DNA of 64,000 nt, from assembly GCA_947425785.1 (NCBI GenBank), contig CANEAY010000011.1, forward strand, positions 1 through 64,000, given 5' to 3'. Positions 1 through 8,839 of the stretch are shown piece after piece (position 1 is the first letter of the stretch; each line of letters opens with the position of its first letter). The notes under the pieces were generated by a model. It was not told the origin of the DNA. It worked only from the letters and a program-made list of their open reading frames with translations, and ran no database searches. The stretch comes from an uncultured Pseudoflavonifractor sp. (GTDB lineage: Bacteria; Bacillota; Clostridia; Oscillospirales; Oscillospiraceae). The translations under genes were made by a program, and so were the position numbers.

Positions 1-1
1 G

Positions 2-487
2 CCCATCATCTTCGCTCAGTCCATTGCCTCCCTGCCCGCCACCATCTGTGCCTTTGCCGGTATTACCGAGGAGAGCGAGGGCTTCTGTGGCGGCTTCCTG
101 CGGGTGTTTGACGCCAACGGGCTCATCTACACGGTGGTTTATTTCCTGCTGATCCTGGCGTTCAGCTATTTCTACTCCACCATGCAGTTTGATCCCACCG
201 AGGTGGCCAACAACCTGAAGAAGAACGGCGGCTTCGTGCCCGGCTTCCGGCCTGGCAAGCCCACCGCCGACTTCATCCGCCGGGTGCTGAACAAGATCAC
301 CTTCTTCGGCGCCATGTTCCTCTCCGTCATCGCCATTGCCCCTATCATTACGGGCAATGCCATCGGGCAGGATAGCCTGGCCATCGGCGGCACCTCCATC
401 ATCATCGTGGTGGGCGTGGCTCTGGAGACCAGCAAGGCTTTGGAGGCTCAGCTGATGATGCGCCACTACAAGGGCTTCCTGGAGTAA
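2..487 (+). CDS. secY: Protein translocase subunit SecY, C-terminal part (5' truncated by window)
   Basis: The frame is open from base 2, so the track start at 104 is only an internal Met. The product is the C-terminal third of SecY, the membrane channel of the Sec translocon. Visible are a cytosolic loop with NNLKKNGGFVPGFRPGKPT, typical of SecY between late membrane helices, two to three hydrophobic segments, and a short cytosolic tail ending in MMRHYKGFLE. It sits directly upstream of adk, the usual order at the end of the spc operon in Firmicutes. The upstream part lies outside the window. Confidence 0.95.
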   Translation, partial: PIIFAQSIASLPATICAFAGITEESEGFCGGFLRVFDANGLIYTVVYFLLILAFSYFYSTMQFDPTEVANNLKKNGGFVPGFRPGKPTADFIRRVLNKITFFGAMFLSVIAIAPIITGNAIGQDSLAIGGTSIIIVVGVALETSKALEAQLMMRHYKGFLE

Positions 488-502
488 GCGGGGGCAAGGC
501 AT

Positions 503-1135
503 ATGAAGCTGATCTTTTTGGGCCCTCCGGGCGCCGGAAAAGGCACCCAGGCAGCCCTTGTCAGTGAAAAGCTGCGCATTCCCACCATCTCCACCGGAGA
601 TATGCTCCGTGCCGCCGTGAAGGAGGGCACCGAACTGGGCAAGAAGGCCAAGGCCCTTATAGACGCGGGACAGCTGGTCCCCGATGAGGTCATCATTCCC
701 ATGGTGGCTGAGCGGGTATCCCAGCCGGACTGCAGGGAAGGCTTTATTCTGGACGGGGTGCCCCGCACCATCGCCCAGGCCCAGGCCCTGGAGGATACGG
801 GCATCCACTTTGACCACGTGATCTCCATTGAGGTCTCGGACGACGAGGTGGCCCGCCGGATCATGGGCCGTCGGGTGTGTCTTGACTGCGGCGCCACTTA
901 CCATGTGGAGGTCCAGCCCCCCACAAAAGAGGGGATCTGCGACCGCTGCGGAAGCGAGCTGGTCCAGCGCAAGGACGACACGGAGGAGACCATTCGCAGC
1001 CGCCTTGCCGTCTACCATAAGGAGACTGAGCCTCTCAAGGCGTTTTACGACCAGCGGGGTCTGCTCCGCCGGATCGAAAACACCGGAAGCATCGAAAGCG
1101 TAGACCGGGCCATCCTTTCCGTTCTGGGGGTCTGA
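503..1135 (+). CDS. adk: Adenylate kinase
   Basis: Cytosolic enzyme that interconverts ATP+AMP and 2 ADP; 210 aa, the normal length for the long, zinc-type form. The P-loop GPPGAGKGTQ lies at residues 7-16. The lid carries a four-cysteine zinc site (CLDC...CDRC). The normally GFPRT motif reads DGVPRT. It follows secY by 15 bases and precedes map, so it is translated from the ribosomal operon. A second adk paralogue with the same GVPRT variant lies at 42135-42767. Confidence 0.96.
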   Translation: MKLIFLGPPGAGKGTQAALVSEKLRIPTISTGDMLRAAVKEGTELGKKAKALIDAGQLVPDEVIIPMVAERVSQPDCREGFILDGVPRTIAQAQALEDTGIHFDHVISIEVSDDEVARRIMGRRVCLDCGATYHVEVQPPTKEGICDRCGSELVQRKDDTEETIRSRLAVYHKETEPLKAFYDQRGLLRRIENTGSIESVDRAILSVLGV

Positions 1136-1138
1136 GAC

Positions 1139-1909
1139 ATGGAAATGATCTCCATTAAATCCCCCGCTGAGATCGAAAAGATGCGCGCCGCCGGGCGGCT
1201 TACCGCCCAGGCCCGCAAGCTGGCCGGGTCTCTGGTCCGTCCGGGGATCACCACGGGCGAAATTGACCGGGAGGTACGCAGGTTTATCGAAAGCCACGGC
1301 GCCAAGCCGTCCTTTCTGGGGTACGGTGGGTTTCCCGCCTCCACCTGCATTTCGGTCAACGAGGTGGTCATCCACGGCATCCCGGGCTCCCGAAAGCTGA
1401 AGGAAGGGGACATCGTCAGCGTTGACGTGGGCGCCTTTCTGAACGGCTTTCATGGCGACTGTGCCGCCACCTTCTTCTGCGGCGAGGTCTCTCAGGAGGC
1501 CAGAAAGCTGGTGGAGGTGACCCGGCAGAGTTTCTTCGAGGGGATCAAAAAAGCCCGTGTGGGCTGCCGGGTCTCCGATGTGGGCCATGCGGTACAGCAG
1601 TATGTGGAGAGCTTTGGTTACGGTGTGGTCCGGGATTTTGTGGGCCACGGCGTGGGCAGTAAGATGCACGAAGCCCCTGAGGTGCCCAACTACGGCGCCG
1701 CGGGACACGGAGCCCGGTTCCAGCCGGGTATGGTCATCGCGGTGGAGCCCATGGTATGCGCCGGGGACTGGCGGGTAAGAGTTCTTCCGGACAAATGGAC
1801 CACCGTGTCCGCCGACGGAAGCCTTACCGCCCACTACGAGAACACCATCCTCATCACCGATGGAGAGCCTGAGCTTCTCACGGTGGACGAGAACGGAGAG
1901 CCGGCCTGA
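1139..1909 (+). CDS. map: Methionine aminopeptidase, type I
   Basis: Removes the initiator Met from nascent proteins; 256 aa, the usual length for a type Ia enzyme without a zinc-finger extension. Pita-bread fold motifs are visible: HGIPGSRKL, the metal-binding SVDVGAFLNGFHGD, GHGVG, and VAVEPM-type region (IAVEPMVC) with a C-terminal ENT. It begins three bases after the adk stop and its stop overlaps the start of the KOW gene (TGATG), indicating translational coupling. A Met at residue 3 is an alternative start. Confidence 0.95.
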   Translation: MEMISIKSPAEIEKMRAAGRLTAQARKLAGSLVRPGITTGEIDREVRRFIESHGAKPSFLGYGGFPASTCISVNEVVIHGIPGSRKLKEGDIVSVDVGAFLNGFHGDCAATFFCGEVSQEARKLVEVTRQSFFEGIKKARVGCRVSDVGHAVQQYVESFGYGVVRDFVGHGVGSKMHEAPEVPNYGAAGHGARFQPGMVIAVEPMVCAGDWRVRVLPDKWTTVSADGSLTAHYENTILITDGEPELLTVDENGEPA

Positions 1910-2196
1910 TGTATGATTATGTAGGCTGGATCGTTCGCTCCGCCGCCGGACGGGACAAGGAAGGCATTTTCTGTGTGGTGGGTGTGGACCGGGAACAGAA
2001 GCGGCTCCTTTTGGCCGACGGCAAGCGCCGCAAGGTGCGTAAGCCCAAGGCGAAAAAGCTGGGCCATGTAGAGGTCCTAAGCGACCATCAGCGTGGGTAT
2101 GACCATCCTGCCATCGAAAAGCTGAAGCAGGGCCAAGCCCTGACGGACAAAGAGCTGCGGAGGGCCTTAGCCGCTTTCCGGGCCAAGGAGGTTTGA
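1909..2196 (+). CDS. KOW-domain RNA-binding protein (ribosomal L14e-like)
   Basis: A 95-aa basic protein. Its N-terminal half ([20 protein letters not shown]) has the KOW/SH3-like pattern of the small L14e-type RNA-binding proteins that many Firmicutes encode between map and infA. The middle is very lysine/arginine rich ([15 protein letters not shown]). The start ATG overlaps the map stop. A role in ribosome or RNA binding is inferred from family and position; the exact function is not established by the sequence. Confidence 0.85.
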   Translation: MYDYVGWIVRSAAGRDKEGIFCVVGVDREQKRLLLADGKRRKVRKPKAKKLGHVEVLSDHQRGYDHPAIEKLKQGQALTDKELRRALAAFRAKEV

Positions 2197-2200
2197 CGCT

Positions 2201-2419
2201 TTGGCAAAAGACGATATGATCGAGGTGGAGGGCGTCGTCGTCGAGTCCCTCCCCAACACCACCTTCCGGGTGGATATCGGCAACGGGCACATCATTCTGG
2301 CCCACATTTCCGGCAAGCTGCGGATGAACTTCATCCGCATTCTCCCCGGAGATAAGGTGACCGTCCAGATGTCGCCCTACGATTTGACCCGGGGGAGAAT
2401 TACCTGGAGAACCAAGTAA
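2201..2419 (+). CDS. infA: Translation initiation factor IF-1
   Basis: A 72-aa OB-fold protein, full length for IF-1, which binds the ribosomal A site during initiation. Recognisable stretches are [38 protein letters not shown] and [10 protein letters not shown]. The start codon is TTG, not ATG; AAGGAGG lies about ten bases upstream and fixes the start. The gene is followed by a gap of 288 bases containing a promoter and a structured block before rpmJ. Confidence 0.96.
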   Translation: MAKDDMIEVEGVVVESLPNTTFRVDIGNGHIILAHISGKLRMNFIRILPGDKVTVQMSPYDLTRGRITWRTK

Positions 2420-2472
2420 CAATGTTAATCCCGGCGGGGGAGCCCGCCATGTAACTATCAACGACCCTCAAG

Positions 2473-2501
2473 TTGACACAGACCTTGCCTGGAACCATAA
2501 A
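2473..2501 (+). promoter_or_regulatory. Candidate sigma-A promoter for the rpmJ-rplQ segment
   Basis: A perfect -35 TTGACA is followed after 17 bases by CATAAA, a four-of-six match to the -10. It lies inside the infA-rpmJ gap, so rpmJ to rplQ may be transcribed from here in addition to the upstream operon promoter. No experimental support; read from sequence only. Confidence 0.5.
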
Positions 2502-2535
2502 AATGGGGCCCCCGCAAAAGCGGTCCTCAGCTTTT

Positions 2536-2690
2536 ACCCGTAAAGGGTACGCCCCATCCGTAAGGCGGCAGAGCCGCCAACGGCTGGGCTGTGTGGGGAA
2601 AGGAGGAGCAGCGGAATGACTGAGCTTTCGGGCTTGCCCGGAAGCGAGGGATACGGAGCTTGTGTCGACGAGGGGGGGCCATCAAGGCGT
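2536..2690 (+). other. Structured non-coding block between infA and rpmJ
   Basis: No convincing coding frame. Several nested pairings are visible: ACCC-GTAAA-GGGT; a layered stem CCCCA...TGGGG enclosing CCGT...ACGG and GGCGGC-AGA-GCCGCC (2552-2598); and a ten-pair stem GCTTTCGGGC-TT-GCCCGGAAGC with one G-T pair (2624-2645). It lies between the candidate promoter and the rpmJ ribosome site, so it could be a leader RNA or an intergenic repeat copy. Its class was not recognised. Confidence 0.45.
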
Positions 2691-2707
2691 TCACAAGGAG
2701 GTTTATC

Positions 2708-2821
2708 ATGAAAGTAAGACCGTCCGTGAAGCCCATGTGCGAGAAGTGCAAGATCATCAAGCGCAAGGGCAAGGTCATGGTTATCTGCGAGAACCCCAAG
2801 CATAAACAAAGACAAGGTTAA
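2708..2821 (+). CDS. rpmJ: 50S ribosomal protein L36 (too short for ORF track)
   Basis: A 37-aa protein starting [20 protein letters not shown] and ending in KHKQRQG, the typical L36 sequence. The zinc ribbon ligands are C-x2-C, a later Cys and a His (MCEKC, ICENPKH). AAGGAGG lies seven bases before the ATG. It lies between infA and rpsM, as in most bacteria. It is missing from the supplied ORF list because of its length. Confidence 0.97.
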   Translation: MKVRPSVKPMCEKCKIIKRKGKVMVICENPKHKQRQG

Positions 2822-2841
2822 CAAGGAGGTGCTGAAACAGT

Positions 2842-3210
2842 ATGGCTCGTATTGCAGGTATTGATTTGCCGAGAGACAAGCGGATCGAGATCGGTCTGAC
2901 CTATATCTTCGGCATCGGGCGCACCAGCGCCACGAAGATCCTGGCTGAGGCCGGGATCAACCCCGACACCCGGGTGAAGGATCTGACCGAGGCCGAGGAG
3001 GCCAAGCTCCGTGAGATCATCGGCCACAGCTACACTGTGGAGGGCGACCTCCGCCGTGACCTGGCTATGGATATCAAGCGGCTGACCGAGATCGGCTGCT
3101 ACCGGGGCGTGCGGCACCGCAAGGGCCTGCCCGTCCGGGGCCAGAGTACCAAGACCAACGCCCGTACCCGCAAGGGTCCGAAGCGTACCGTCGCCAATAA
3201 GAAGAAGTAA
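2842..3210 (+). CDS. rpsM: 30S ribosomal protein S13
   Basis: A 122-aa protein of the head of the small subunit. It begins [26 protein letters not shown], the hallmark of S13, has [15 protein letters not shown], and ends with a very basic tail ([14 protein letters not shown]) that contacts rRNA and tRNA. A strong AAGGAGG site precedes the ATG. It is co-transcribed with rpmJ, rpsK, rpsD, rpoA and rplQ. Confidence 0.98.
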   Translation: MARIAGIDLPRDKRIEIGLTYIFGIGRTSATKILAEAGINPDTRVKDLTEAEEAKLREIIGHSYTVEGDLRRDLAMDIKRLTEIGCYRGVRHRKGLPVRGQSTKTNARTRKGPKRTVANKKK

Positions 3211-3223
3211 GGAGGGATAAGCA

Positions 3224-3619
3224 ATGGCTGCTACGAAAAAAGTTACGCGCCGCCGCCGCGAGCGCAAGAATGTTGAAAAGGGCCAGGTGCATATCCGCTC
3301 CTCCTTCAACAACACCATGATCACCGTCACCGATATGCAGGGCAACGCCCTTTCCTGGGCCTCCTCCGGTGAGATGGGATTCCGGGGCTCCCGGAAGTCC
3401 ACCCCCTTCGCCGCTCAGACCGCCGCCGAGACTGCCGCCAAGGCCGCCATCGAGAACGCCGGCCTGAAGAGCGTTGAGGTCTACGTGAAGGGTCCCGGCC
3501 AGGGCCGTGAGGCCGCCATCCGGGCGCTCCAGGCCGTGGGCCTGGAGGTCACCCTCATCAAGGACGTGACCCCCGTGCCCCACAACGGCTGCCGTCCGCC
3601 CAAGCGCCGCAGAGTGTAA
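3224..3619 (+). CDS. rpsK: 30S ribosomal protein S11
   Basis: A 131-aa protein of the small-subunit platform. Family motifs are [33 protein letters not shown] and the C-terminal [13 protein letters not shown]. It starts 13 bases after rpsM with an AAGGAGG site and is part of the same operon. Length and sequence are normal for the family. Confidence 0.98.
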   Translation: MAATKKVTRRRRERKNVEKGQVHIRSSFNNTMITVTDMQGNALSWASSGEMGFRGSRKSTPFAAQTAAETAAKAAIENAGLKSVEVYVKGPGQGREAAIRALQAVGLEVTLIKDVTPVPHNGCRPPKRRRV

Positions 3620-3637
3620 GAAGGAGGAGAATCCAAT

Positions 3638-4240
3638 ATGGCTAAGAATATGCAGCCCATCGCAAAGCGCTGCAAAGCGCTGGGGATCTCCCCCGCCGCC
3701 ATGGGCTATGACAAGAAGACCACCAACCGCAAGCCCAAGGCCAACGTTCGCCGGAAGCAGAGCGAGTACGCTATGCAGCTTCAGGAGAAGCAGAAGGTCA
3801 AGTTCGTCTACGGTATCCTGGAGAAGCAGTTCCACTCCTACTATGAGAAGGCCATCCGTATGCCCGGCGAGACCGGCGAGAACCTCCTCATCCTGGTGGA
3901 GCGCCGCCTGGACAACGTGGTCTACCGCCTGGGCTTCGCCATGACCCGCCGTGAGGCCCGTCAGCTGGTGAACCACGGCCACTTCACCGTCAACGGCAAG
4001 AAGGTCAACATCCCCTCTTACCTGGTGAAGGTGGGCGATGTGATCGAGGTCAAGGAGTCCAGCCGCCAGAGCGTGAAGTTCAAGCGCTTTGTGGGCGAGG
4101 ACGCCATCATCGTCAACGTGCCCCAGTGGCTGGACAAGGAGAAGAACACCCTCAAGGGCACCGTCACCAAGCTGCCTGCCCGGGAGGATATCGACCTGCC
4201 CATCGAGGAGCACCTCATCGTCGAGTTGTACTCCAAGTAA
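3638..4240 (+). CDS. rpsD: 30S ribosomal protein S4
   Basis: A 200-aa primary rRNA-binding protein that nucleates 16S rRNA folding. It has the central S4 domain ([29 protein letters not shown]) and a C-terminal [12 protein letters not shown]. It lacks the N-terminal zinc-binding cysteine cluster of some paralogues, so it is the Cys-minus type. In many bacteria S4 represses its own operon by binding the mRNA; no such site was identified here. Confidence 0.97.
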   Translation: MAKNMQPIAKRCKALGISPAAMGYDKKTTNRKPKANVRRKQSEYAMQLQEKQKVKFVYGILEKQFHSYYEKAIRMPGETGENLLILVERRLDNVVYRLGFAMTRREARQLVNHGHFTVNGKKVNIPSYLVKVGDVIEVKESSRQSVKFKRFVGEDAIIVNVPQWLDKEKNTLKGTVTKLPAREDIDLPIEEHLIVELYSK

Positions 4241-4312
4241 GCCATACCCTCGTCCCAGCAATCGACCAAACAGGCGGCGCAGGTACGCCGCCCCATTGAA
4301 GGAGGGTAATGA

Positions 4313-5263
4313 ATGGTTGAAATTGAAAAGCCCCGCATCGAATGTGAAGAGGGCGGAGACGCCAGCTACGGCAAGTACGTGGTGGAGCCCCTGGAGCGGG
4401 GCTACGGCACCACTCTGGGCAACGCCCTGCGCCGGGTGCTTCTGTCGTCCCTGCCCGGTACTGCGGTGACTTCCATCAAGATCAACGGGATCCAGCACGA
4501 GTTCTGCACCATTCCCGGGGTCAAGGAGGATGTGACCGAGATCGTCCTCAACGTGAAGAGCATCATTGCCAAGCTCCACTGCGAGGGCGTGAAGACGGTC
4601 TATATCGAGCAGAACGGCGAGGGCGAGGTCACCGCCGGCGATATCAAGGCCGACGGCGAGGTGGAGATCCTCAACCCGGAGCTGCACATCGCCACCCTGG
4701 GCCCCGGCGCCAGCCTCAACATGGAGCTGACCCTGTCCCACGGCCGGGGCTACGACCCCGCCGACCGGAACAAGAACGCCCAGACCGTCATCGGGGTCAT
4801 CCCTGTGGACTCGGTCTACACCCCGGTGAAGAAGGTCAACTACACAGTGGAGAACACCCGTGTGGGCGACCGCACCGACTTTGACAAGCTGACCCTGGAG
4901 GTCTGGACCAACGGCACCATCGACGCCCGTGACGCGGTGAGCCTGGGGGCCCGGATCCTGGTGGATCACTTCCTGCTGTTTACCGACCTTTCCGAGACCA
5001 TGGGGAACGCTTCCACCGTGGTGGAGAAGGCCGAGGCCCAGCGGGACAAGGTGTTGGAGATGACCATTGAGGAGCTGGATCTCTCTGTCCGCAGCTTCAA
5101 CTGCCTCAAGCGGGCCAACATCAACACCGTGGAGGATCTCATCTCCAAGACCCAGGACGAGATGATGAAAGTCCGCAATCTGGGCCGCAAGAGCCTGGAA
5201 GAGGTCATCAACAAGCTGGCCATGATGGGCCTGAGCCTTGCCGATGACGACGCAAACAACTAA
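4313..5263 (+). CDS. rpoA: DNA-directed RNA polymerase subunit alpha
   Basis: A 316-aa subunit that dimerises to start RNA polymerase assembly. The N-terminal domain carries [25 protein letters not shown]; the C-terminal domain, from about residue 245, has the helix-hairpin-helix DNA- and activator-binding sequence [19 protein letters not shown]...[18 protein letters not shown] precedes the ATG. It is separated from rpsD by 72 bases, with no clear terminator between. Confidence 0.98.
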   Translation: MVEIEKPRIECEEGGDASYGKYVVEPLERGYGTTLGNALRRVLLSSLPGTAVTSIKINGIQHEFCTIPGVKEDVTEIVLNVKSIIAKLHCEGVKTVYIEQNGEGEVTAGDIKADGEVEILNPELHIATLGPGASLNMELTLSHGRGYDPADRNKNAQTVIGVIPVDSVYTPVKKVNYTVENTRVGDRTDFDKLTLEVWTNGTIDARDAVSLGARILVDHFLLFTDLSETMGNASTVVEKAEAQRDKVLEMTIEELDLSVRSFNCLKRANINTVEDLISKTQDEMMKVRNLGRKSLEEVINKLAMMGLSLADDDANN

Positions 5264-5287
5264 TACACGCCGAGAGGAGTGAGAGAA

Positions 5288-5629
5288 ATGCCCGCGATCC
5301 GTAAACTGGGAAGACCCACCGACCAGCGCATGGCCATGCTGCGTGCCATGACCACCTACCTGCTGGAGAACGGCCAGATCAAGACCACCGTTACCCGCGC
5401 CAAGGAGGTGGCTCCTCTGGCGGAGAAGATGATCACTCTGGCCAAGAAGAACGACCTGGCGGCCTACCGTCAGGCTCTGGCGTTCATCACCAAGGAGGAT
5501 GTCGCCAAGAAGCTCTTCGACCAGATCGGCCCCAAGTACGCCACCCGTGACGGCGGCTACACCCGCGTGGTGCGCATCGGCCCCCGCCGCGGCGACGCCG
5601 CTGAGATGGCCATTATTCAACTCGTCTAA
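5288..5629 (+). CDS. rplQ: 50S ribosomal protein L17
   Basis: A 113-aa protein starting [20 protein letters not shown]. The track starts nine bases earlier at a GTG, but the ATG at 5288 has the correct family N-terminus and a GAGAGGAG site at proper distance. It contains the typical [23 protein letters not shown] and ends [14 protein letters not shown]. It is the last gene of the operon and is followed by a strong terminator. Confidence 0.97.
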   Translation: MPAIRKLGRPTDQRMAMLRAMTTYLLENGQIKTTVTRAKEVAPLAEKMITLAKKNDLAAYRQALAFITKEDVAKKLFDQIGPKYATRDGGYTRVVRIGPRRGDAAEMAIIQLV

Positions 5630-5648
5630 GACTGAATAAAACCAAATT

Positions 5649-5699
5649 AAAAAGCCCCTGTTCTGTTCCCGCTTTGCGGAGACAGAACAGGGGCTTTTT
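5649..5699 (+). terminator. Intrinsic terminator of the ribosomal/rpoA operon
   Basis: AAAAAGCCCCTGTTCTGT pairs with its complement ending in GGGGCTTTTT around a GC-rich inner loop. A long stem with a T-run 20 bases after the rplQ stop closes the operon. Confidence 0.92.
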
Positions 5700-5725
5700 A
5701 CCGTCCAAAATCCCGGTCTGCCCGG

Positions 5726-5754
5726 TGGACTTTTCTTTCAAGCTGTGCTAAAAT
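5726..5754 (+). promoter_or_regulatory. Candidate promoter of the dlt-type locus
   Basis: TGGACT and TAAAAT are separated by 17 bases, upstream of the FG-GAP gene and just after the rplQ terminator. The -10 and its flank (TAAAATAACCTT) are identical to those upstream of proB. Confidence 0.5.
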
Positions 5755-5852
5755 AACCTTATCTGTCCATTTTTACGCGGCCGGGGGAGAGAACCGGGCC
5801 GGGGGATGGAAAAAGCAGGCATTCTGTGGAAGAAAAGAGAGGAGGAGAGGAG

Positions 5853-8822
5853 ATGCGCCGACGGCTCACAGCCCTTTTGTGCGCCCTGGCCCTGCTGCTG
5901 CCCTGTCTGGGCGGCGCCTTCGCCCTGGAGGCGGAAGGCGGCCAGAGCCTGCGCTGCGCCGTGCTCTACGCCGGAGACGGCACAGCCTGGCAGGACGCCT
6001 ATTCCCACCTGGAGCAGTCTCTTCTTTTGAACATGACCGTCCAGGGGGTGGACGTGTCGGGCAGCTACTCCCTGGCGGAGTATGACGTGCTCTACCCCGA
6101 CGAGAGCGTCATGGCAAGCCCCGGGGCGGAAAAGCTGAAGGGAGAGCTGGTGGCCTTCGTGGAGGCGGGGGGCGCCCTTTTCCTGGGAAATGCCTTTTAT
6201 AGCTTCCTGCCCGCCGAGGTCATCGGGGCGGCGGAGTTTGTGAAGCTGGATCACTGCCCCGGCATCGTTCAGCTGACCGCCCAGGAGGTGGAGGGCGACC
6301 TCCGGGAGCTCCAGGGCATCGTCATGGACTTTGCCTCCATCTACCCCTACTATACCGACTATGAACGTTTGAGCGGCTATGACTACGGCTACGCCGTCCG
6401 TCCCAGCACCGCCCAGGTGCTGGTCAGCGAGGGGGATTTGGCTCTCTACACTATGAACCGCTATGGGGCGGGCTGGGTCTTCTTCACCAACCCCCTGCTG
6501 CCCAACGCCTACTCGGTGAACGGCTTCTCCTTGGAGAGCCGGGGAGATGAGCAGGTGTCCCTGGCCAATTCCACCGCCAGCGCCGGCCAGCTTCTCCGCA
6601 ATGCCTTTGCCGGCTTCCTGTCCAAAAAACGGTTCGGGTACGCCCCCTACCGGGTCTTCGGCACCCTGGGCCGGCCCAACATGGCCTGGGAGCTTCACCT
6701 GGAGGATATCACCGGCATGAGCCGGGGTACCGCCGCACCCTTCATTGAGATGAGCAAGGCGGCGGGGCAGATCCCCTCCTTCTCCCTCATCCGCTCCACC
6801 TACTACTGGCTGGAGCGGCGGGAGAGCGTCACCTACGTCCTCAACCAGTCTATGGAGGGCATGGACTTCCAGATGGATCTCTACGAGAGCGCCTACTCCT
6901 CCGGCACCCATGTCTCCGCCGGGGAGGAGGGGCAGTGGCTGGATTTGGGAGTGGTGTCCAACGCGGGCAGCTACTTTATCGACTACCCCGAGTACGACCA
7001 GCGCTCCTATCCCTATGTGGCCGACCTGAACGGCAACGGCCTTCTGGACGTGCTGTGCGGCGCGGCGGACGGCAAATTCCATCTCTATCCCGGCCGGGGC
7101 TATGGGGAGCGCTTCGCCGTGGGGACAGGGGTGGCCCTCACGAATACGGAGGGCCAGGCCCTGCTGGCCCCCGGCGGCTATTCCGCCCCCGTGGCCTTCG
7201 ACGTGGACGGCGACGGCGCCTGGGACATCGTCTCCGGGGCGGGGGACGGGAAGCTCTACTGGTTTTCCAACCAGGGGGGCTTCCAGTTTCGGGAGGAGGG
7301 CCTGATGCTGGACATCGGCCTTCCTGCCCAGGTATTCCCTGAGGTGGGTGACTTTAACGGCGACGGCTGCCCCGACCTGGTGGTGGGCAGCAGCGGCGGC
7401 CTTCTGCGGCTCTACCCCGGCAGCTCTCAAAAGGGCCTGCGGGTGTCCCCCTACCGTTACCGTGACCTGTCCGCTCCCTGCGCCGACATCGAGGGGGACT
7501 GGCTCGCCCCCCGGCTGGTGGACTTTAACGGCGACGAGCTTCCCGACCTGGCGGTGGGCACCTTCCAGGGCTACGTGGCCCGCCTTGTCCAGAACAGGGC
7601 CGGGACCCTGGACTTCTGCGGCTACATCACCGCCGACGAGCCCAACTACAAGGGCAACCACAACCTGAAATTCGGCAATAACTGCGTGCCCTTCTTCGTT
7701 GACCTCAACGGGGACGGGGCCTTGGATCTTCTGGCGGGCAGCCTGGAATACGGCATGGCCTACTCCATCGACGACCCCGCCTTCCCCTACCGGGACTCCC
7801 TCCAGGCGGAGGTGAAGGCCATCCAGGACTCGGGCAGCTACCTGGGCCTCCACGGCTACACCAACGTGAGCGCATCCAAAGAGCGGGAGCTGTGGGAGCT
7901 CTCCGCCCACAAGAAGGCCCTGGAGAGCTACGGCGTGGACACCTCCCGGATGGGCGCCAACCAGCACACCTGGCATTTGAGCGCCAACGACCAGGTGCAG
8001 TCCTTTGACGCCATGTGGGAATCGGGGCTGCTGTGGAACTCCGGCTTTGAGCCTGCCCGCTCCTCCGTCACCCCCCAGGTCAGCGCGGAGAACGTGATGG
8101 CTCTGCCCTTCTTCCTGGTGCGGGAGGGGGAAAAGACCCTCCTCCTGCAAAACTGCTCCACCTACACCTACGTCACAGAGCCCTGGGACGCCATCTCCGC
8201 CAAATACGGGATGCCCACCTGCGTCTACTACCACTGCGACTGGCTCTTCATGCCCAGCATTGAAGAGGAGGCCAGGGGCAAGACCGCCATGCTGAAGGAC
8301 TTCCAGGAGAAGTACCAATATAACTTCGTCCGGGAGGATCAGCTGATGCTGGCCACGGCGGCGGCCTACAACCTGAAGCTGGACTGCGCCGGAGAAGGAG
8401 ATGCCCTCACCCTGACCCCCGGCCATAGGGAAGAGGACTTCCCCCTCTACGAGGAGAGCTATCAAAACGCCTGCGGTGTCCGGTTGAGCTTTGGCCAGGA
8501 TGTGGACATCTCCCAGGTGAGCACCGACGCCCATGTGTGGCTTTGGCGCGACGGAGAGTTATATATCGGACTGGATAAGCCTGTCTGTATTCGTTTTGAC
8601 TCCCCCCAGGGCCCTGAAAACCACCTGAAGCAGGTGAACCTCCCCGCCGCCATCACCCGTGGGGAGGACGGGGTGACCCGGCTGGAATTCCGGGAGGGGG
8701 GCATGATGCAGGTGCGGCTGGCCGAACCTGCCCAGGTGCTCTCCCAGGGCTGGACAGTGGACGAGACGGGCACGGTGCTGACCAAGTTCGGCCCCGCCGA
8801 GACCCTGGAACTGATGTATTGA
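5853..8822 (+). CDS. Exported FG-GAP/VCBS-repeat protein heading the dlt locus
   Basis: About 989 aa. The track uses a GTG at 5826, but the ATG at 5853 follows GGAGGAGAGGAG and gives a clean signal peptide (MRRRLTALLCALALLLPCLGGAFA). Residues 30-240 look like a Rossmann-type glutaminase-like region (YDVLYPDES, FVEAGGALFLGN). Five calcium-binding FG-GAP units follow (DLNGNGLLDV, DVDGDGAWDI, DFNGDGCPDL, DFNGDELPDL, DLNGDGALDL), suggesting a beta-propeller. The flanking parts (WELHLEDIT, then YYHCDWLF) resemble a divided polysaccharide-deacetylase-like barrel, but this is a weak inference. It is followed by dltA after 17 bases, so a cell-wall polymer role is likely. Exact function unknown. Confidence 0.75.
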   Translation: MRRRLTALLCALALLLPCLGGAFALEAEGGQSLRCAVLYAGDGTAWQDAYSHLEQSLLLNMTVQGVDVSGSYSLAEYDVLYPDESVMASPGAEKLKGELVAFVEAGGALFLGNAFYSFLPAEVIGAAEFVKLDHCPGIVQLTAQEVEGDLRELQGIVMDFASIYPYYTDYERLSGYDYGYAVRPSTAQVLVSEGDLALYTMNRYGAGWVFFTNPLLPNAYSVNGFSLESRGDEQVSLANSTASAGQLLRNAFAGFLSKKRFGYAPYRVFGTLGRPNMAWELHLEDITGMSRGTAAPFIEMSKAAGQIPSFSLIRSTYYWLERRESVTYVLNQSMEGMDFQMDLYESAYSSGTHVSAGEEGQWLDLGVVSNAGSYFIDYPEYDQRSYPYVADLNGNGLLDVLCGAADGKFHLYPGRGYGERFAVGTGVALTNTEGQALLAPGGYSAPVAFDVDGDGAWDIVSGAGDGKLYWFSNQGGFQFREEGLMLDIGLPAQVFPEVGDFNGDGCPDLVVGSSGGLLRLYPGSSQKGLRVSPYRYRDLSAPCADIEGDWLAPRLVDFNGDELPDLAVGTFQGYVARLVQNRAGTLDFCGYITADEPNYKGNHNLKFGNNCVPFFVDLNGDGALDLLAGSLEYGMAYSIDDPAFPYRDSLQAEVKAIQDSGSYLGLHGYTNVSASKERELWELSAHKKALESYGVDTSRMGANQHTWHLSANDQVQSFDAMWESGLLWNSGFEPARSSVTPQVSAENVMALPFFLVREGEKTLLLQNCSTYTYVTEPWDAISAKYGMPTCVYYHCDWLFMPSIEEEARGKTAMLKDFQEKYQYNFVREDQLMLATAAAYNLKLDCAGEGDALTLTPGHREEDFPLYEESYQNACGVRLSFGQDVDISQVSTDAHVWLWRDGELYIGLDKPVCIRFDSPQGPENHLKQVNLPAAITRGEDGVTRLEFREGGMMQVRLAEPAQVLSQGWTVDETGTVLTKFGPAETLELMY

Positions 8823-8839
8823 AAAGAGGGGAGAAGCAG

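Noticed and set aside
3074-5620. 848-aa minus-strand ORF across the ribosomal genes
   Set aside because: Shadow of rpsM to rplQ; composition reflects reversed GC-rich codons (repeated His, Gly, Leu) and no ribosome site or family match.
5748-8534. 928-aa minus-strand ORF opposite the FG-GAP gene
   Set aside because: Antisense shadow; the plus frame has a signal peptide, ribosome site and FG-GAP repeats.
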